A stretch of 9,586 nt of DNA from Deltaproteobacteria bacterium (lineage in GTDB: Bacteria > Desulfobacterota > GWC2-55-46): positions 1 to 9,586 of the forward strand of contig JACRNN010000254.1 in the NCBI GenBank assembly GCA_016234955.1. The letters are read 5' to 3'. This document shows positions 1 through 5,899 of the stretch, piece after piece. A model generated the notes under the pieces. The model saw only the letters and a program-made list of their open reading frames with translations, did not search any database and had not been told where the DNA came from. Numbering within the stretch: the stretch's first letter is position 1; every line of letters begins with the position of its first letter. Both the position numbers and the translations under genes were made by a program.

Positions 1-66
1 AGCGAGCGCATTCCCCTAAGCCCAAGCCGCTGGGAGCTTCAAGTCCTAATTGTCCTGCCCGTCCGC

Positions 67-831
67 CTACTCCTTCATGAAGCCCTTGAGGAACGGCTTT
101 ATGATGTCCAGGGGCAGGGGGAAGAGTATGGTGGAGTTCTTCTCCGCGGCGATCTCCGTCAGCGTCTGGAGGTACCTCAGCTGGAGGGAGACCGGGTTTT
201 TGCTGAGGAGCTCGGCGGCCTCGAGTATCTTGGCGGAGGCCAGCATCTCGCCTTCGGCGTGTATGATCTTCGCCCTCTTCTCCCTCTCGGCCTCGGCCTG
301 CTTGGCCATCGCCCTCTTCATCTCTTCGGGCAGGTCTATGGCCTTTACCTCGACGAGCCCGACCTTTATGCCCCAGGGGTCGGTCTGCTTGTCGAGTATG
401 TCCTGTATGTTCTTGTTTATCTTATCCCTCTCGGCCAGAAGCTCATCGAGCTCGGCCTGCCCGCATACGCTCCTTAACGTGGTCTGCGCCAGCTGGCTCG
501 TGGCGTACAGGTAGTTCTCCACCGCGATTATGGCCTTGTCCGGGCCGACCACCCTGAAGTATATGACGGCGTTCACCTTTACGGAGATGTTGTCCCTCGT
601 TATCACGTCCTGGCTGGGCACGTCCATCGTGACGGTGCGAAGGCTGACCTTGACCATCTTCTGCACCCCCGGTATGAGCAGTATGAGCCCCGGCCCCTTG
701 ACGGACTGGAACCTGCCGAGAAAGAATATCACCCCGCGCTCGTACTCGGGCAGTATCTTTATCGCGCTCCACAAAAACATCAGGACAAGCGCTATCAGGA
801 TGAACGTGCCGCTTCCAATTCCGAATGCCAT
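67..831 (-). CDS. Slipin (stomatin/prohibitin-like SPFH membrane protein)
   Basis: Predicted 254-residue membrane-anchored SPFH protein of the bacterial/archaeal slipin group. Such proteins oligomerise on the cytoplasmic membrane and act with an NfeD partner in membrane organisation or protein quality control. Visible: one N-terminal hydrophobic segment (about residues 8-24); the slipin signature LPEYERGVIFFLGR (27-40); GPGLILLIPG (46-55); the SPFH core with DVPSQDVITRDNISVKVNAV (70-89); then a charged, Ala/Glu/Lys-rich helical region (about 168-210) expected to form coiled coil, and a short C-terminal tail. Length is normal for the family. The ATG is preceded by GGAGG six bases upstream, a strong ribosome binding site that fixes the start. 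It lies 118 bp downstream of the NfeD gene on the same strand, the classic stomatin-operon arrangement. The family call is secure; the exact client or function is not known. Confidence 0.95.
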   Translation of the reverse strand: MAFGIGSGTFILIALVLMFLWSAIKILPEYERGVIFFLGRFQSVKGPGLILLIPGVQKMVKVSLRTVTMDVPSQDVITRDNISVKVNAVIYFRVVGPDKAIIAVENYLYATSQLAQTTLRSVCGQAELDELLAERDKINKNIQDILDKQTDPWGIKVGLVEVKAIDLPEEMKRAMAKQAEAEREKRAKIIHAEGEMLASAKILEAAELLSKNPVSLQLRYLQTLTEIAAEKNSTILFPLPLDIIKPFLKGFMKE

Positions 832-837
832 AATATT

Positions 838-842
838 CCTCC
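838..842 (-). promoter_or_regulatory. Shine-Dalgarno site of the slipin gene
   Basis: The minus strand reads GGAGG, six bases before the ATG at 831. It is among the strongest ribosome binding sites in the window and contrasts with the upstream NfeD gene, which has none visible. Confidence 0.75.
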
Positions 843-949
843 GTTGGATATTTCAGGGACTGATCCCCTTTAATGTTTCCTCATGCGCGGCAAGGCCGCC
901 CCCCCGCCCACAAAAGGTTCTCTCAAAAGACTTTTTCAGCGCCGCGGTT

Positions 950-2248
950 TCAGCGCGCCCTCGTGACCTTGAGGGTAAGCCCCCGGATTCCTTCTATCCT
1001 TGCCATGCCGCCCTTTTCTATCTCCTCGCCGCTTACCGCGTTCCAGTACTCGCCGGCTATAAAGACCTTGCCCGTCTTCCCGGGGCCGATATCCTCGACC
1101 ACGCTCCCCTCCTCCCCTATGAGCGCCTCGGCCCCGCTTGCCGGTTTTTTGCGGTATACCTTGACGGCGTAGTACATGGCGCCGAGCATTATGGCGGTCA
1201 TGAGCGCGACCGTGGGGAGCACGACCCAGATGGAGAGCCTCATGTACGGGAACGATCCGTCAAAGAGCATCATCGAGCCGAGCACGAGCGAGACCATGCC
1301 CGCTATGGCAAGCAGGCCGTAGCTCGTTATCTTGAGCTCCAATACGAAAAATATGAGGCCGAGGAAGACGAGCATCAGCCCGGCGTAGTTCACGGAGAGC
1401 GTCTGGAAGGCGTAAAAGGCGAGCACGAGGCATACGGCCCCGAGCACCCCCGGGAGTATGAGGCCGGGGTTGGAGAGCTCGAAGTAAAGGCCCACAAGCC
1501 CTATCATCATCAGGATATAGGCCACGTTCGGGTTGCTGATGGCGCTCAAGACCCTGAACCTGAGGTTCATCTCGATATTTTTTATCTCAGCGCCCTTTGT
1601 CTCAAGCGTCCTCGCCCCGCCGGGGACCTCGACACGCCTGCCGTCCAACTCACGGATGAGCCCCTCCCTGCCGTCGACTACAAGGTCTATGACCTTGAGC
1701 TTGAGCGCCTCCTCGGCCGTGACGTTCAAACTTTCGCGCACCGCGCGTTCGGCCCACTGCGCGTTCCTCTTCCTCTTCGCCGCGATGCCCATGATGTAGG
1801 CGACCGCGTCGTTTTCGACCTTCTTCGCCATCGTCTCATCCATTTTGCCCCCGCCCATCTCAACCGGGTGCGCCGAGCCGATGTTCGTGCCGGGGGCCAT
1901 GGCGGCTATGTTGGCCGCGTAGGTTATGAATACGCCGGCGGATGCGGCCCTTGAGCCGGACGGGTAGACGTAGACGGCCACCGGGACCTCCGAGCCGAGC
2001 TCGGACTTGACTATGTCCCTCATCGAGAGGTCGAGCCCCCCGGGGGTATCAAGCTCTATCACCACCGCCTCGGCCTTCTCCCTTGCGGCGAGCTCGATGC
2101 TCTTTATGATGAATTCGGCCATGACGGGGTTTATTATCCCGTCGGCCTTGACGAAGTATACGGCCGGGGGCGGCGCGGCGGACGCAGGCGATACCGGGAG
2201 CAGGAAGAATAGGAGCGAAAATAGGATGGTCCGCGCCCTGATTGTCAT
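950..2248 (-). CDS. NfeD family membrane-bound serine protease (ClpP class)
   Basis: Predicted 432-residue long-form NfeD protein, a partner of slipin. Domain order: a signal peptide (about 1-24, ending ASA before APPP); a ClpP/crotonase-fold protease domain (about 28-215) with the family motif IELDTPGG (64-71); a block of about five transmembrane helices (about 240-362); and a C-terminal OB-fold NfeD domain (about 370-432) with EGSVVEDIGPGKTGKV. In Pyrococcus PH1510 the catalytic dyad is a Ser and a Lys about 41 residues apart. Here Ser103 in RAASAG and Lys142 or Lys143 in MAKKVENDA fit that spacing. In PH1510 the enzyme cleaves the hydrophobic C-terminus of the stomatin homologue; a similar role toward the downstream slipin is inferred. 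No Shine-Dalgarno precedes the ATG at 2248, while a TAGAAT element sits six bases upstream, so the transcript may be leaderless. Length and domain set look complete. Confidence 0.94.
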   Translation of the reverse strand: MTIRARTILFSLLFFLLPVSPASAAPPPAVYFVKADGIINPVMAEFIIKSIELAAREKAEAVVIELDTPGGLDLSMRDIVKSELGSEVPVAVYVYPSGSRAASAGVFITYAANIAAMAPGTNIGSAHPVEMGGGKMDETMAKKVENDAVAYIMGIAAKRKRNAQWAERAVRESLNVTAEEALKLKVIDLVVDGREGLIRELDGRRVEVPGGARTLETKGAEIKNIEMNLRFRVLSAISNPNVAYILMMIGLVGLYFELSNPGLILPGVLGAVCLVLAFYAFQTLSVNYAGLMLVFLGLIFFVLELKITSYGLLAIAGMVSLVLGSMMLFDGSFPYMRLSIWVVLPTVALMTAIMLGAMYYAVKVYRKKPASGAEALIGEEGSVVEDIGPGKTGKVFIAGEYWNAVSGEEIEKGGMARIEGIRGLTLKVTRAR

Positions 2249-2254
2249 GGAAAG

Positions 2255-2283
2255 ATTCTATCAGGGATTCGGCTATAATGCAA
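2255..2283 (-). promoter_or_regulatory. Possible promoter of the nfeD-slipin unit
   Basis: On the minus strand TAGAAT (2255-2260, five of six matches to the -10 consensus) follows a weak TTGCAT (2278-2283, three of six matches to -35) with 17 bp between them. A start of transcription about seven bases after the -10 would fall on the ATG at 2248. That fits the missing Shine-Dalgarno. The -35 match is poor, so this is tentative. Confidence 0.3.
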
Positions 2284-2344
2284 TGCGGGGTTTGGATGGT
2301 GAATGTGCCTCGCCGTATCAGTTAAATGAACGGAGCGAGCCGGG

Positions 2345-3115
2345 TCATGCCTTGCTTCTTCCCGGTTTTTCAGGCACTTCAGCGGATGAATTGAATCTTA
2401 CGATGCCTTCCCAGTCAATCATGCCGTTCACGCAAAAATCGGCGATAAACTTCTGGGTGAACACGTTGATCAGACTTGAATATGAATTGAGGAAATCCTC
2501 GTTCCTCTCCTTGGCCTTGTGCCCCAGCGGCTCGACTATCCGGGTATAGAGTCCGGCATTGCCCGATATGAATTGCCAGAAACGCTGGCCGCACAGTTTG
2601 AGGTAGTCGCCTTTGTCGGGATTGTTGTCCCGTCCGTAACAGCAGCCGTTTACGGCGACAATCTTCACATCCGAGGTATTGCCGCCCAGGATTTTTTTTG
2701 CCCTCTTGAAGTCCTCTCTCATTTTTCTTATCTGGCTACTGTTGCCCCAATTGGGGCCGGATTTTATCGCGACGATATACCGTTTGTTTTCCTTTTCAAA
2801 ATCAAGGTCAATGCCCTCTGAGGGGGATTTTTTCCCTCCGTAGACTTTACCGCAGACATGGATAGCGAGGTCTTCCAGAAAATCTCCGAAGATGGTCTCT
2901 TCTTGAGAGGACAAAAAGGCGTCGAGAAGCGTCTTGACGAAGTCTGAAGCGGTCAATATGTTCTTGGCCTTGAGGAGGTAAGGGTTTTTTCTGGATATTA
3001 TCCTGTCTAACTTGAGGGTTTGCAGACTCTTGAGCCTGTTTTCATGGAAGGTGGCAATGTTTTTTTCGACATAAGACCTTATGTCATCTAAAGAGAGAGA
3101 TTTGGATTTTTTCAT
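2345..3115 (-). CDS. Type II restriction endonuclease, PmeII-like family
   Basis: Predicted 256-residue type II restriction enzyme. The sequence resembles the family named PmeII in automated annotation, recognised from memory of conserved blocks: SSQEETIFGDFLEDLAI (69-85), GIDLDF (101-106), YIVAIKSGPNWGNSSQ (113-128), VAVNGCCYGRDNNPDKGDY (153-171), CGQRFWQFISG (175-185) and EPLGHKAKERN (195-205). A PD-(D/E)XK-like core can be proposed with Asp103 or Asp105 and Lys118 in VAIKSG; the residue two before the lysine is Ala, so the third acidic ligand must lie elsewhere. The cut site cannot be read from the protein. The gene overlaps the end of the adjacent methyltransferase by 32 bp, strong support for a restriction-modification pair. 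Only a weak AAGG precedes the start. Codon use is AT-richer than in the flanking genes, suggesting horizontal acquisition. Confidence 0.85.
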   Translation of the reverse strand: MKKSKSLSLDDIRSYVEKNIATFHENRLKSLQTLKLDRIISRKNPYLLKAKNILTASDFVKTLLDAFLSSQEETIFGDFLEDLAIHVCGKVYGGKKSPSEGIDLDFEKENKRYIVAIKSGPNWGNSSQIRKMREDFKRAKKILGGNTSDVKIVAVNGCCYGRDNNPDKGDYLKLCGQRFWQFISGNAGLYTRIVEPLGHKAKERNEDFLNSYSSLINVFTQKFIADFCVNGMIDWEGIVRFNSSAEVPEKPGRSKA

Positions 3116-3944
3116 ATGCCTTTTTGGGGTTTTTGGCGGCGAGGTTGACCTGTCTTTGAGCTATGTTGAAATATTCCGGAAGAATCTCTATGCCAATGGC
3201 GCGCCTGCCCATAATTTGAGCGACAGAGACCGTTGTGCCGGAACCCATGAATGGATCCAATACGCAGTCACCCTCTTTTGTAAAGAGTCTTATAAACCAT
3301 TCGGGCAGGGCCTTCGGGAAGGCGGCGCTGTGGTTTTTGTTGCCGCATTCCGTGGCCAGATGGAGGACGTTAGTCGGATAGGCCATCTCCCTTTTAAGCC
3401 AGTTGGATACGTTTTTGCCGAATCCGCTGCCGTTCTTAGCGTTGTCCCTTGTCTTATCCGTTTCGCTCAGATTTCTTAATCTGTTTTTCGCCCAATCGCC
3501 CGTAGGCTGCATTACCTCATTCTGATACATGTTGAATTTTTTGTCTTTGTTGAATTGCAAAAGCCTTTCCCATGCGTCGCGGAAGCGGTTTGGCCATTTG
3601 CCGGGATAGCAATTCTTCTTGTGCCAGATGAATTCCTCCGTCCAGAGCCATCCGAGTCTTTTCATCTCCATGATAAGTTCGATTACGTAGGTGTGCCTCT
3701 CGCAATTCAGCGCCTTTTCTTTTATATTAAGCAAAAAAGTGCCTTTCGGTTTCAAGACGCGGAATAATTCCCTTGAAATCGGCATGAACCAATCGACGTA
3801 TTTATCCGGATGGATTCCGCCATAGGTATTTTTGCGGCTGTCCGCGTAAGGCGGCGAAGTGAAGATCAGGTCTACGCTGTTGGCAGGAATTGTCTTCAAT
3901 TCTTCCAAACAGTTGCCGAGTATCAGAACCGGGGTAATTTTCAT
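3084..3944 (-). CDS. Site-specific DNA methyltransferase of a type II RM system (beta class, N4-cytosine or N6-adenine)
   Basis: Predicted 286-residue amino-methyltransferase that would protect host DNA from the adjacent endonuclease. The catalytic motif IV, TSPPY (29-33), lies near the N-terminus, and the S-adenosylmethionine-binding motif I, DPFMGSGTT (230-238), lies near the C-terminus, followed by GIEI (251-254, acidic motif II residue). This order (IV to I) is beta class. SPPY rather than DPPY favours N4-methylcytosine, as in M.PvuII, but does not exclude N6-methyladenine. Other typical text is DLIFTSPPYADSRKNTYGGI (25-44). The upstream AGGA is too close to the ATG to be a good ribosome binding site. 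An 8-bp direct repeat spans the start codon, hinting at autoregulation. The gene precedes and overlaps the endonuclease, so the methyltransferase would be made first. It is AT-richer than its neighbours. Confidence 0.92.
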   Translation of the reverse strand: MKITPVLILGNCLEELKTIPANSVDLIFTSPPYADSRKNTYGGIHPDKYVDWFMPISRELFRVLKPKGTFLLNIKEKALNCERHTYVIELIMEMKRLGWLWTEEFIWHKKNCYPGKWPNRFRDAWERLLQFNKDKKFNMYQNEVMQPTGDWAKNRLRNLSETDKTRDNAKNGSGFGKNVSNWLKREMAYPTNVLHLATECGNKNHSAAFPKALPEWFIRLFTKEGDCVLDPFMGSGTTVSVAQIMGRRAIGIEILPEYFNIAQRQVNLAAKNPKKAYEKIQISLFR

Positions 3945-3968
3945 GTCCTGTAATTGTAATATGTCCTG
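3943..3968. promoter_or_regulatory. Direct-repeat pair at the methyltransferase start, possible operator
   Basis: ATGTCCTG occurs on the plus strand at 3943-3950 and again at 3961-3968, 18 bp apart. On the coding strand this reads CAGGACAT twice, the second copy containing the ATG. A TACAAT element (five of six matches to the -10 consensus) lies between the copies. The position is suited to repression by the methyltransferase or a controller protein, but no controller gene is seen here. The functional reading is inference. Confidence 0.35.
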
Positions 3969-4038
3969 ATTTTGACCGCTTGGAGCAGGATTGGCGATAC
4001 CCTTTTTATATTAGTAGGATAATACGGGACAGTCAAGG

Positions 4039-4057
4039 CCCATTTTTGAAAAATGGG
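4039..4057. terminator. Perfect 9-bp inverted repeat downstream of the uracil-DNA glycosylase gene
   Basis: CCCATTTTT (4039-4047) and AAAAATGGG (4049-4057) are perfect complements around a single central G. In RNA the stem could be seven base pairs with a five-base loop, extendable by G-U pairs on the plus strand. It lies about 25 bases after the glycosylase stop, on the path to the methyltransferase gene. No long U tract follows on the minus strand, so termination is uncertain. It may instead be a protein-binding palindrome. Confidence 0.35.
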
Positions 4058-4082
4058 TTTGTCGCCAGCGGGTTGTAAAATC

Positions 4083-4781
4083 TCAGGCCTGCCTGTCCTT
4101 TTTGATCTCATCTATCACCATGAGCATATCCGTCTCCGTCTCCTTCTTGAGCGCCGGTTTTTTAAGCAGTTCCGCCGGGTCGTAAGTCGGCATCACCTTT
4201 ATCCCGTTGAACGCATGGAAGCGCCCCCGCAGCCCCTTCACGTCTGGGCTGCCGAGGATTAAGCCGGCCGCCACAGGGCCGAGCGCAACGATGACCTTCG
4301 GGGAGAGGGCCTTTATCTGCCTCTCAAGAAGGGACTTGCACGCCCCGGCCTCTTCAGCGGAAGGGACCTTGCCAGAGGCGGGCCTGCATTTGACCGCGTG
4401 GCAGAGGTACGCCTCTTCTCTCTCGAAGCCGGCCTTCGTGGACATCCACGCTATTATCCTTTCAAGCTGAGCGCCGTCGTTGCCGGAAAAGGGCCTGCCA
4501 TTCTCCTCATCCTCGACGGTCGGGCAGCCTCCGATGAACATGATGACGGGGCTCGGGTTCCCGGCGCCCGCAACAGGCCGCGCACCCCAGTTGCGAAGGC
4601 CGCAGGCCCTGCACCCGGAGATTTCCTGGGAGAGCGCCTCAAGGGGGTCTTTCGCCGCCGGGCCGCCCTCCGGCGGCTCTCCCCGCTCGACGGGGACCTC
4701 GGTTATGCCGGACGATAGGAGGTATTCGAGCCTTCCTATGAGGTTTTCAACTATCTTCCTGTATTCCGCTCTTCCGTCCAC
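4083..4781 (-). CDS. Uracil-DNA glycosylase family protein (family 4-like, Fe-S), divergent active site
   Basis: Predicted 232-residue member of the thermostable/family 4 uracil-DNA glycosylase superfamily, which removes uracil from DNA in base-excision repair. Four cysteines match the Fe-S cluster pattern: Cys57 and Cys60 (CRACGL), Cys132 (KCRP) and Cys148 (AGACKS). The uracil pocket region NGRPFSGNDGAQL (94-106) and the C-terminal LRGRFHAFNGIKVMPTYDPAELL (184-206) are recognisable. Two key motifs are altered: the usual GEAPG-type motif reads GGCPT (84-88), and the His-Pro of the closing motif reads Asp201-Pro202. It may therefore be a divergent, weak or repurposed glycosylase. The start is GTG at 4781, supported by AAGGGG five bases upstream. 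An extra N-terminal stretch of about 50 residues precedes the conserved domain. The gene is divergent from the phospholipase gene. Confidence 0.88.
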   Translation of the reverse strand: MDGRAEYRKIVENLIGRLEYLLSSGITEVPVERGEPPEGGPAAKDPLEALSQEISGCRACGLRNWGARPVAGAGNPSPVIMFIGGCPTVEDEENGRPFSGNDGAQLERIIAWMSTKAGFEREEAYLCHAVKCRPASGKVPSAEEAGACKSLLERQIKALSPKVIVALGPVAAGLILGSPDVKGLRGRFHAFNGIKVMPTYDPAELLKKPALKKETETDMLMVIDEIKKDRQA

Positions 4782-4786
4782 GCGCG

Positions 4787-4792
4787 CCCCTT
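4787..4792 (-). promoter_or_regulatory. Shine-Dalgarno deciding the GTG start of the glycosylase gene
   Basis: The minus strand reads AAGGGG, five bases before GTG at 4781. There is no ATG near this position in frame, so this site is the main reason for choosing the GTG start. Confidence 0.6.
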
Positions 4793-4854
4793 ATAAAGAT
4801 GGATGAAAAATGCCACATAATACGCATCTTCCCGTGTACCCTCTTCTTTTTCGC

Positions 4855-4881
4855 TTTACAAGGTATTTTTGTTTCTATAGC
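4855..4881 (+). promoter_or_regulatory. Possible promoter of the phospholipase C-like gene
   Basis: TTTACA (4855-4860, five of six matches to -35) is followed after 15 bp by TATAGC (4876-4881, four of six matches to -10). Transcription would begin about five bases before the ATG at 4893. That fits the absence of a Shine-Dalgarno. The 15-bp spacer is short and other TATA-like hexamers overlap here (for example TATAGT at 4883-4888), so the exact element is unsure. Confidence 0.3.
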
Positions 4882-4892
4882 ATATAGTATAT

Positions 4893-5747
4893 ATGGTCTT
4901 GGTTGCGGTACTATCTTTTTTTATCATCATCCTGTTGCCAGGCGCCGCGCACGCGTGGGGGCCTGCAACGCACCTTGAGATAGCGCAGGCGGCGCTCAAC
5001 TCCGCGAACATGCTGCCGGCCCCGGTAAGGGCCCTGCTGGAGGGCTTCCCCTATGACTTCCTCTACGGCAACATCAGCGCCGACATCGTGGTCGGTAAAA
5101 ACCTCGTTGAGGAACTCAAGCACTGCCACAACTGGAAGATAGGCTTCAATCTCCTGAGAAAGGCCGAGACCGGCCCCCAGAAGGCTTTCGCATACGGCTA
5201 CCTGAGCCACCTGGCCGCCGATACCGTGGCGCACAACAACTACATCCCTGAGATGATGATACGCTCGTTCTCAACGAGGACACTCAGGCACATCTACTGG
5301 GAGATGAGGTTCGACGCCCTTGCCGGCAAGCACGTATGGCAACTGCCCAAGAAGATAGTCAAACACGTCGATAAGTCGGACGACAGGCTCCTGGACTCCA
5401 TTATCGAGCGCTCCCCCCTTTCCTTCAGGACGAACAAGACGATATTCTCGAGCATGATAAGCATACAGAAGCTGGAGCAGTGGCACAGGATGCTCACTCT
5501 CCTTTCGTCTTCATCGCGGTGGGCGCTCGAAGAAGAGGACAGGGAGAGGTTTTTCAGCGCTTCGATGGAAGCGGTAACCGGCTTTTTGAACCATTCCCAC
5601 AGGGCCGCGTGCGTAAGGTCTGACCCCACCGGCAGGCAGAGCCTCGACGCGGCGAAGTTCGTTAGGAAAAGGCTAAAGACGATACGCAGGCAGGGCAGGG
5701 ACTGGGAAGAGGCCATGGACAACGCCCTCAGGGTGGTGAAGGTCTGA
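4893..5747 (+). CDS. Secreted zinc-dependent phospholipase C family protein
   Basis: Predicted 284-residue exported protein of the Zn_dep_PLPC family, which hydrolyses phospholipid head groups outside the cytoplasmic membrane. Residues 1-21 form a hydrophobic signal peptide ending AHA, so cleavage would expose Trp22 as the mature N-terminus, as in Bacillus cereus PLC, where Trp1 binds zinc. The expected remaining ligands can be matched in order: Asp64 (ISADIV), His77 or His79, His106-x3-Asp110-x3-His114 (SHLAADTVAH) and His133-x3-Glu137 (HIYWE). The signal peptide has no Lys or Arg in its n-region, which is unusual. No Shine-Dalgarno precedes the ATG and an in-frame stop lies at 4878-4880, so the start cannot be much earlier. 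It is the only plus-strand gene, divergent from the glycosylase gene and convergent with coaBC. The substrate is not known. Confidence 0.88.
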   Translation: MVLVAVLSFFIIILLPGAAHAWGPATHLEIAQAALNSANMLPAPVRALLEGFPYDFLYGNISADIVVGKNLVEELKHCHNWKIGFNLLRKAETGPQKAFAYGYLSHLAADTVAHNNYIPEMMIRSFSTRTLRHIYWEMRFDALAGKHVWQLPKKIVKHVDKSDDRLLDSIIERSPLSFRTNKTIFSSMISIQKLEQWHRMLTLLSSSSRWALEEEDRERFFSASMEAVTGFLNHSHRAACVRSDPTGRQSLDAAKFVRKRLKTIRRQGRDWEEAMDNALRVVKV

Positions 5748-5834
5748 ACATGCATAGCGAGCAGCGAGGCCCGCGGCTTGTTGCGGGGTCAAGCGAGCGA
5801 ATAGGAATAGATACTTCCTTATATGCCGAAGATT

Positions 5835-5856
5835 CTCCGTAGCTTGGCTATCGGAG
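5835..5856. terminator. Bulged hairpin between convergent genes, possible terminator
   Basis: CTCCGTAGC (5835-5843) can pair with GCTA plus CGGAG (5847-5850 and 5852-5856), with loop TTG and one bulged T. It lies between the phospholipase stop (5747) and the coaBC stop (5900), where a bidirectional terminator would be expected. No clear T tract follows on either strand. A second short CCCG/CGGG hairpin (5887-5896) lies just after the coaBC stop. The remainder of 5748-5899 shows nothing recognisable. Confidence 0.3.
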
Positions 5857-5899
5857 AGCTTCAAGACCCGGCGACAGGGCTCCATTCCCGTTCGGGTAT

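Noticed and set aside
832..949. A gene or structured RNA in the gap between the NfeD and slipin genes.
   Set aside because: Only a 5-bp GCGGC/GCCGC stem (887-899), a run of C residues and the slipin ribosome binding site are seen; no coding frame or known RNA pattern.
530..1954. A 474-residue plus-strand open frame across the slipin and NfeD genes.
   Set aside because: It is antisense to two well-recognised genes and rich in low-complexity charged residues, as expected of a shadow frame in GC-rich DNA.
5294..5755. A minus-strand open frame of 153 residues within the phospholipase gene.
   Set aside because: It is antisense to a gene with full zinc-ligand and signal-peptide evidence; no recognisable domain or ribosome binding site.
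34..5865. A shared GAGCTTCAAG 10-mer in two intergenic regions (34-43 and 5856-5865) together with AGCGAGCG motifs nearby, as a dispersed repeat.
   Set aside because: The matches are short and do not extend into a common alignment; not enough to call a repeat family from two places.
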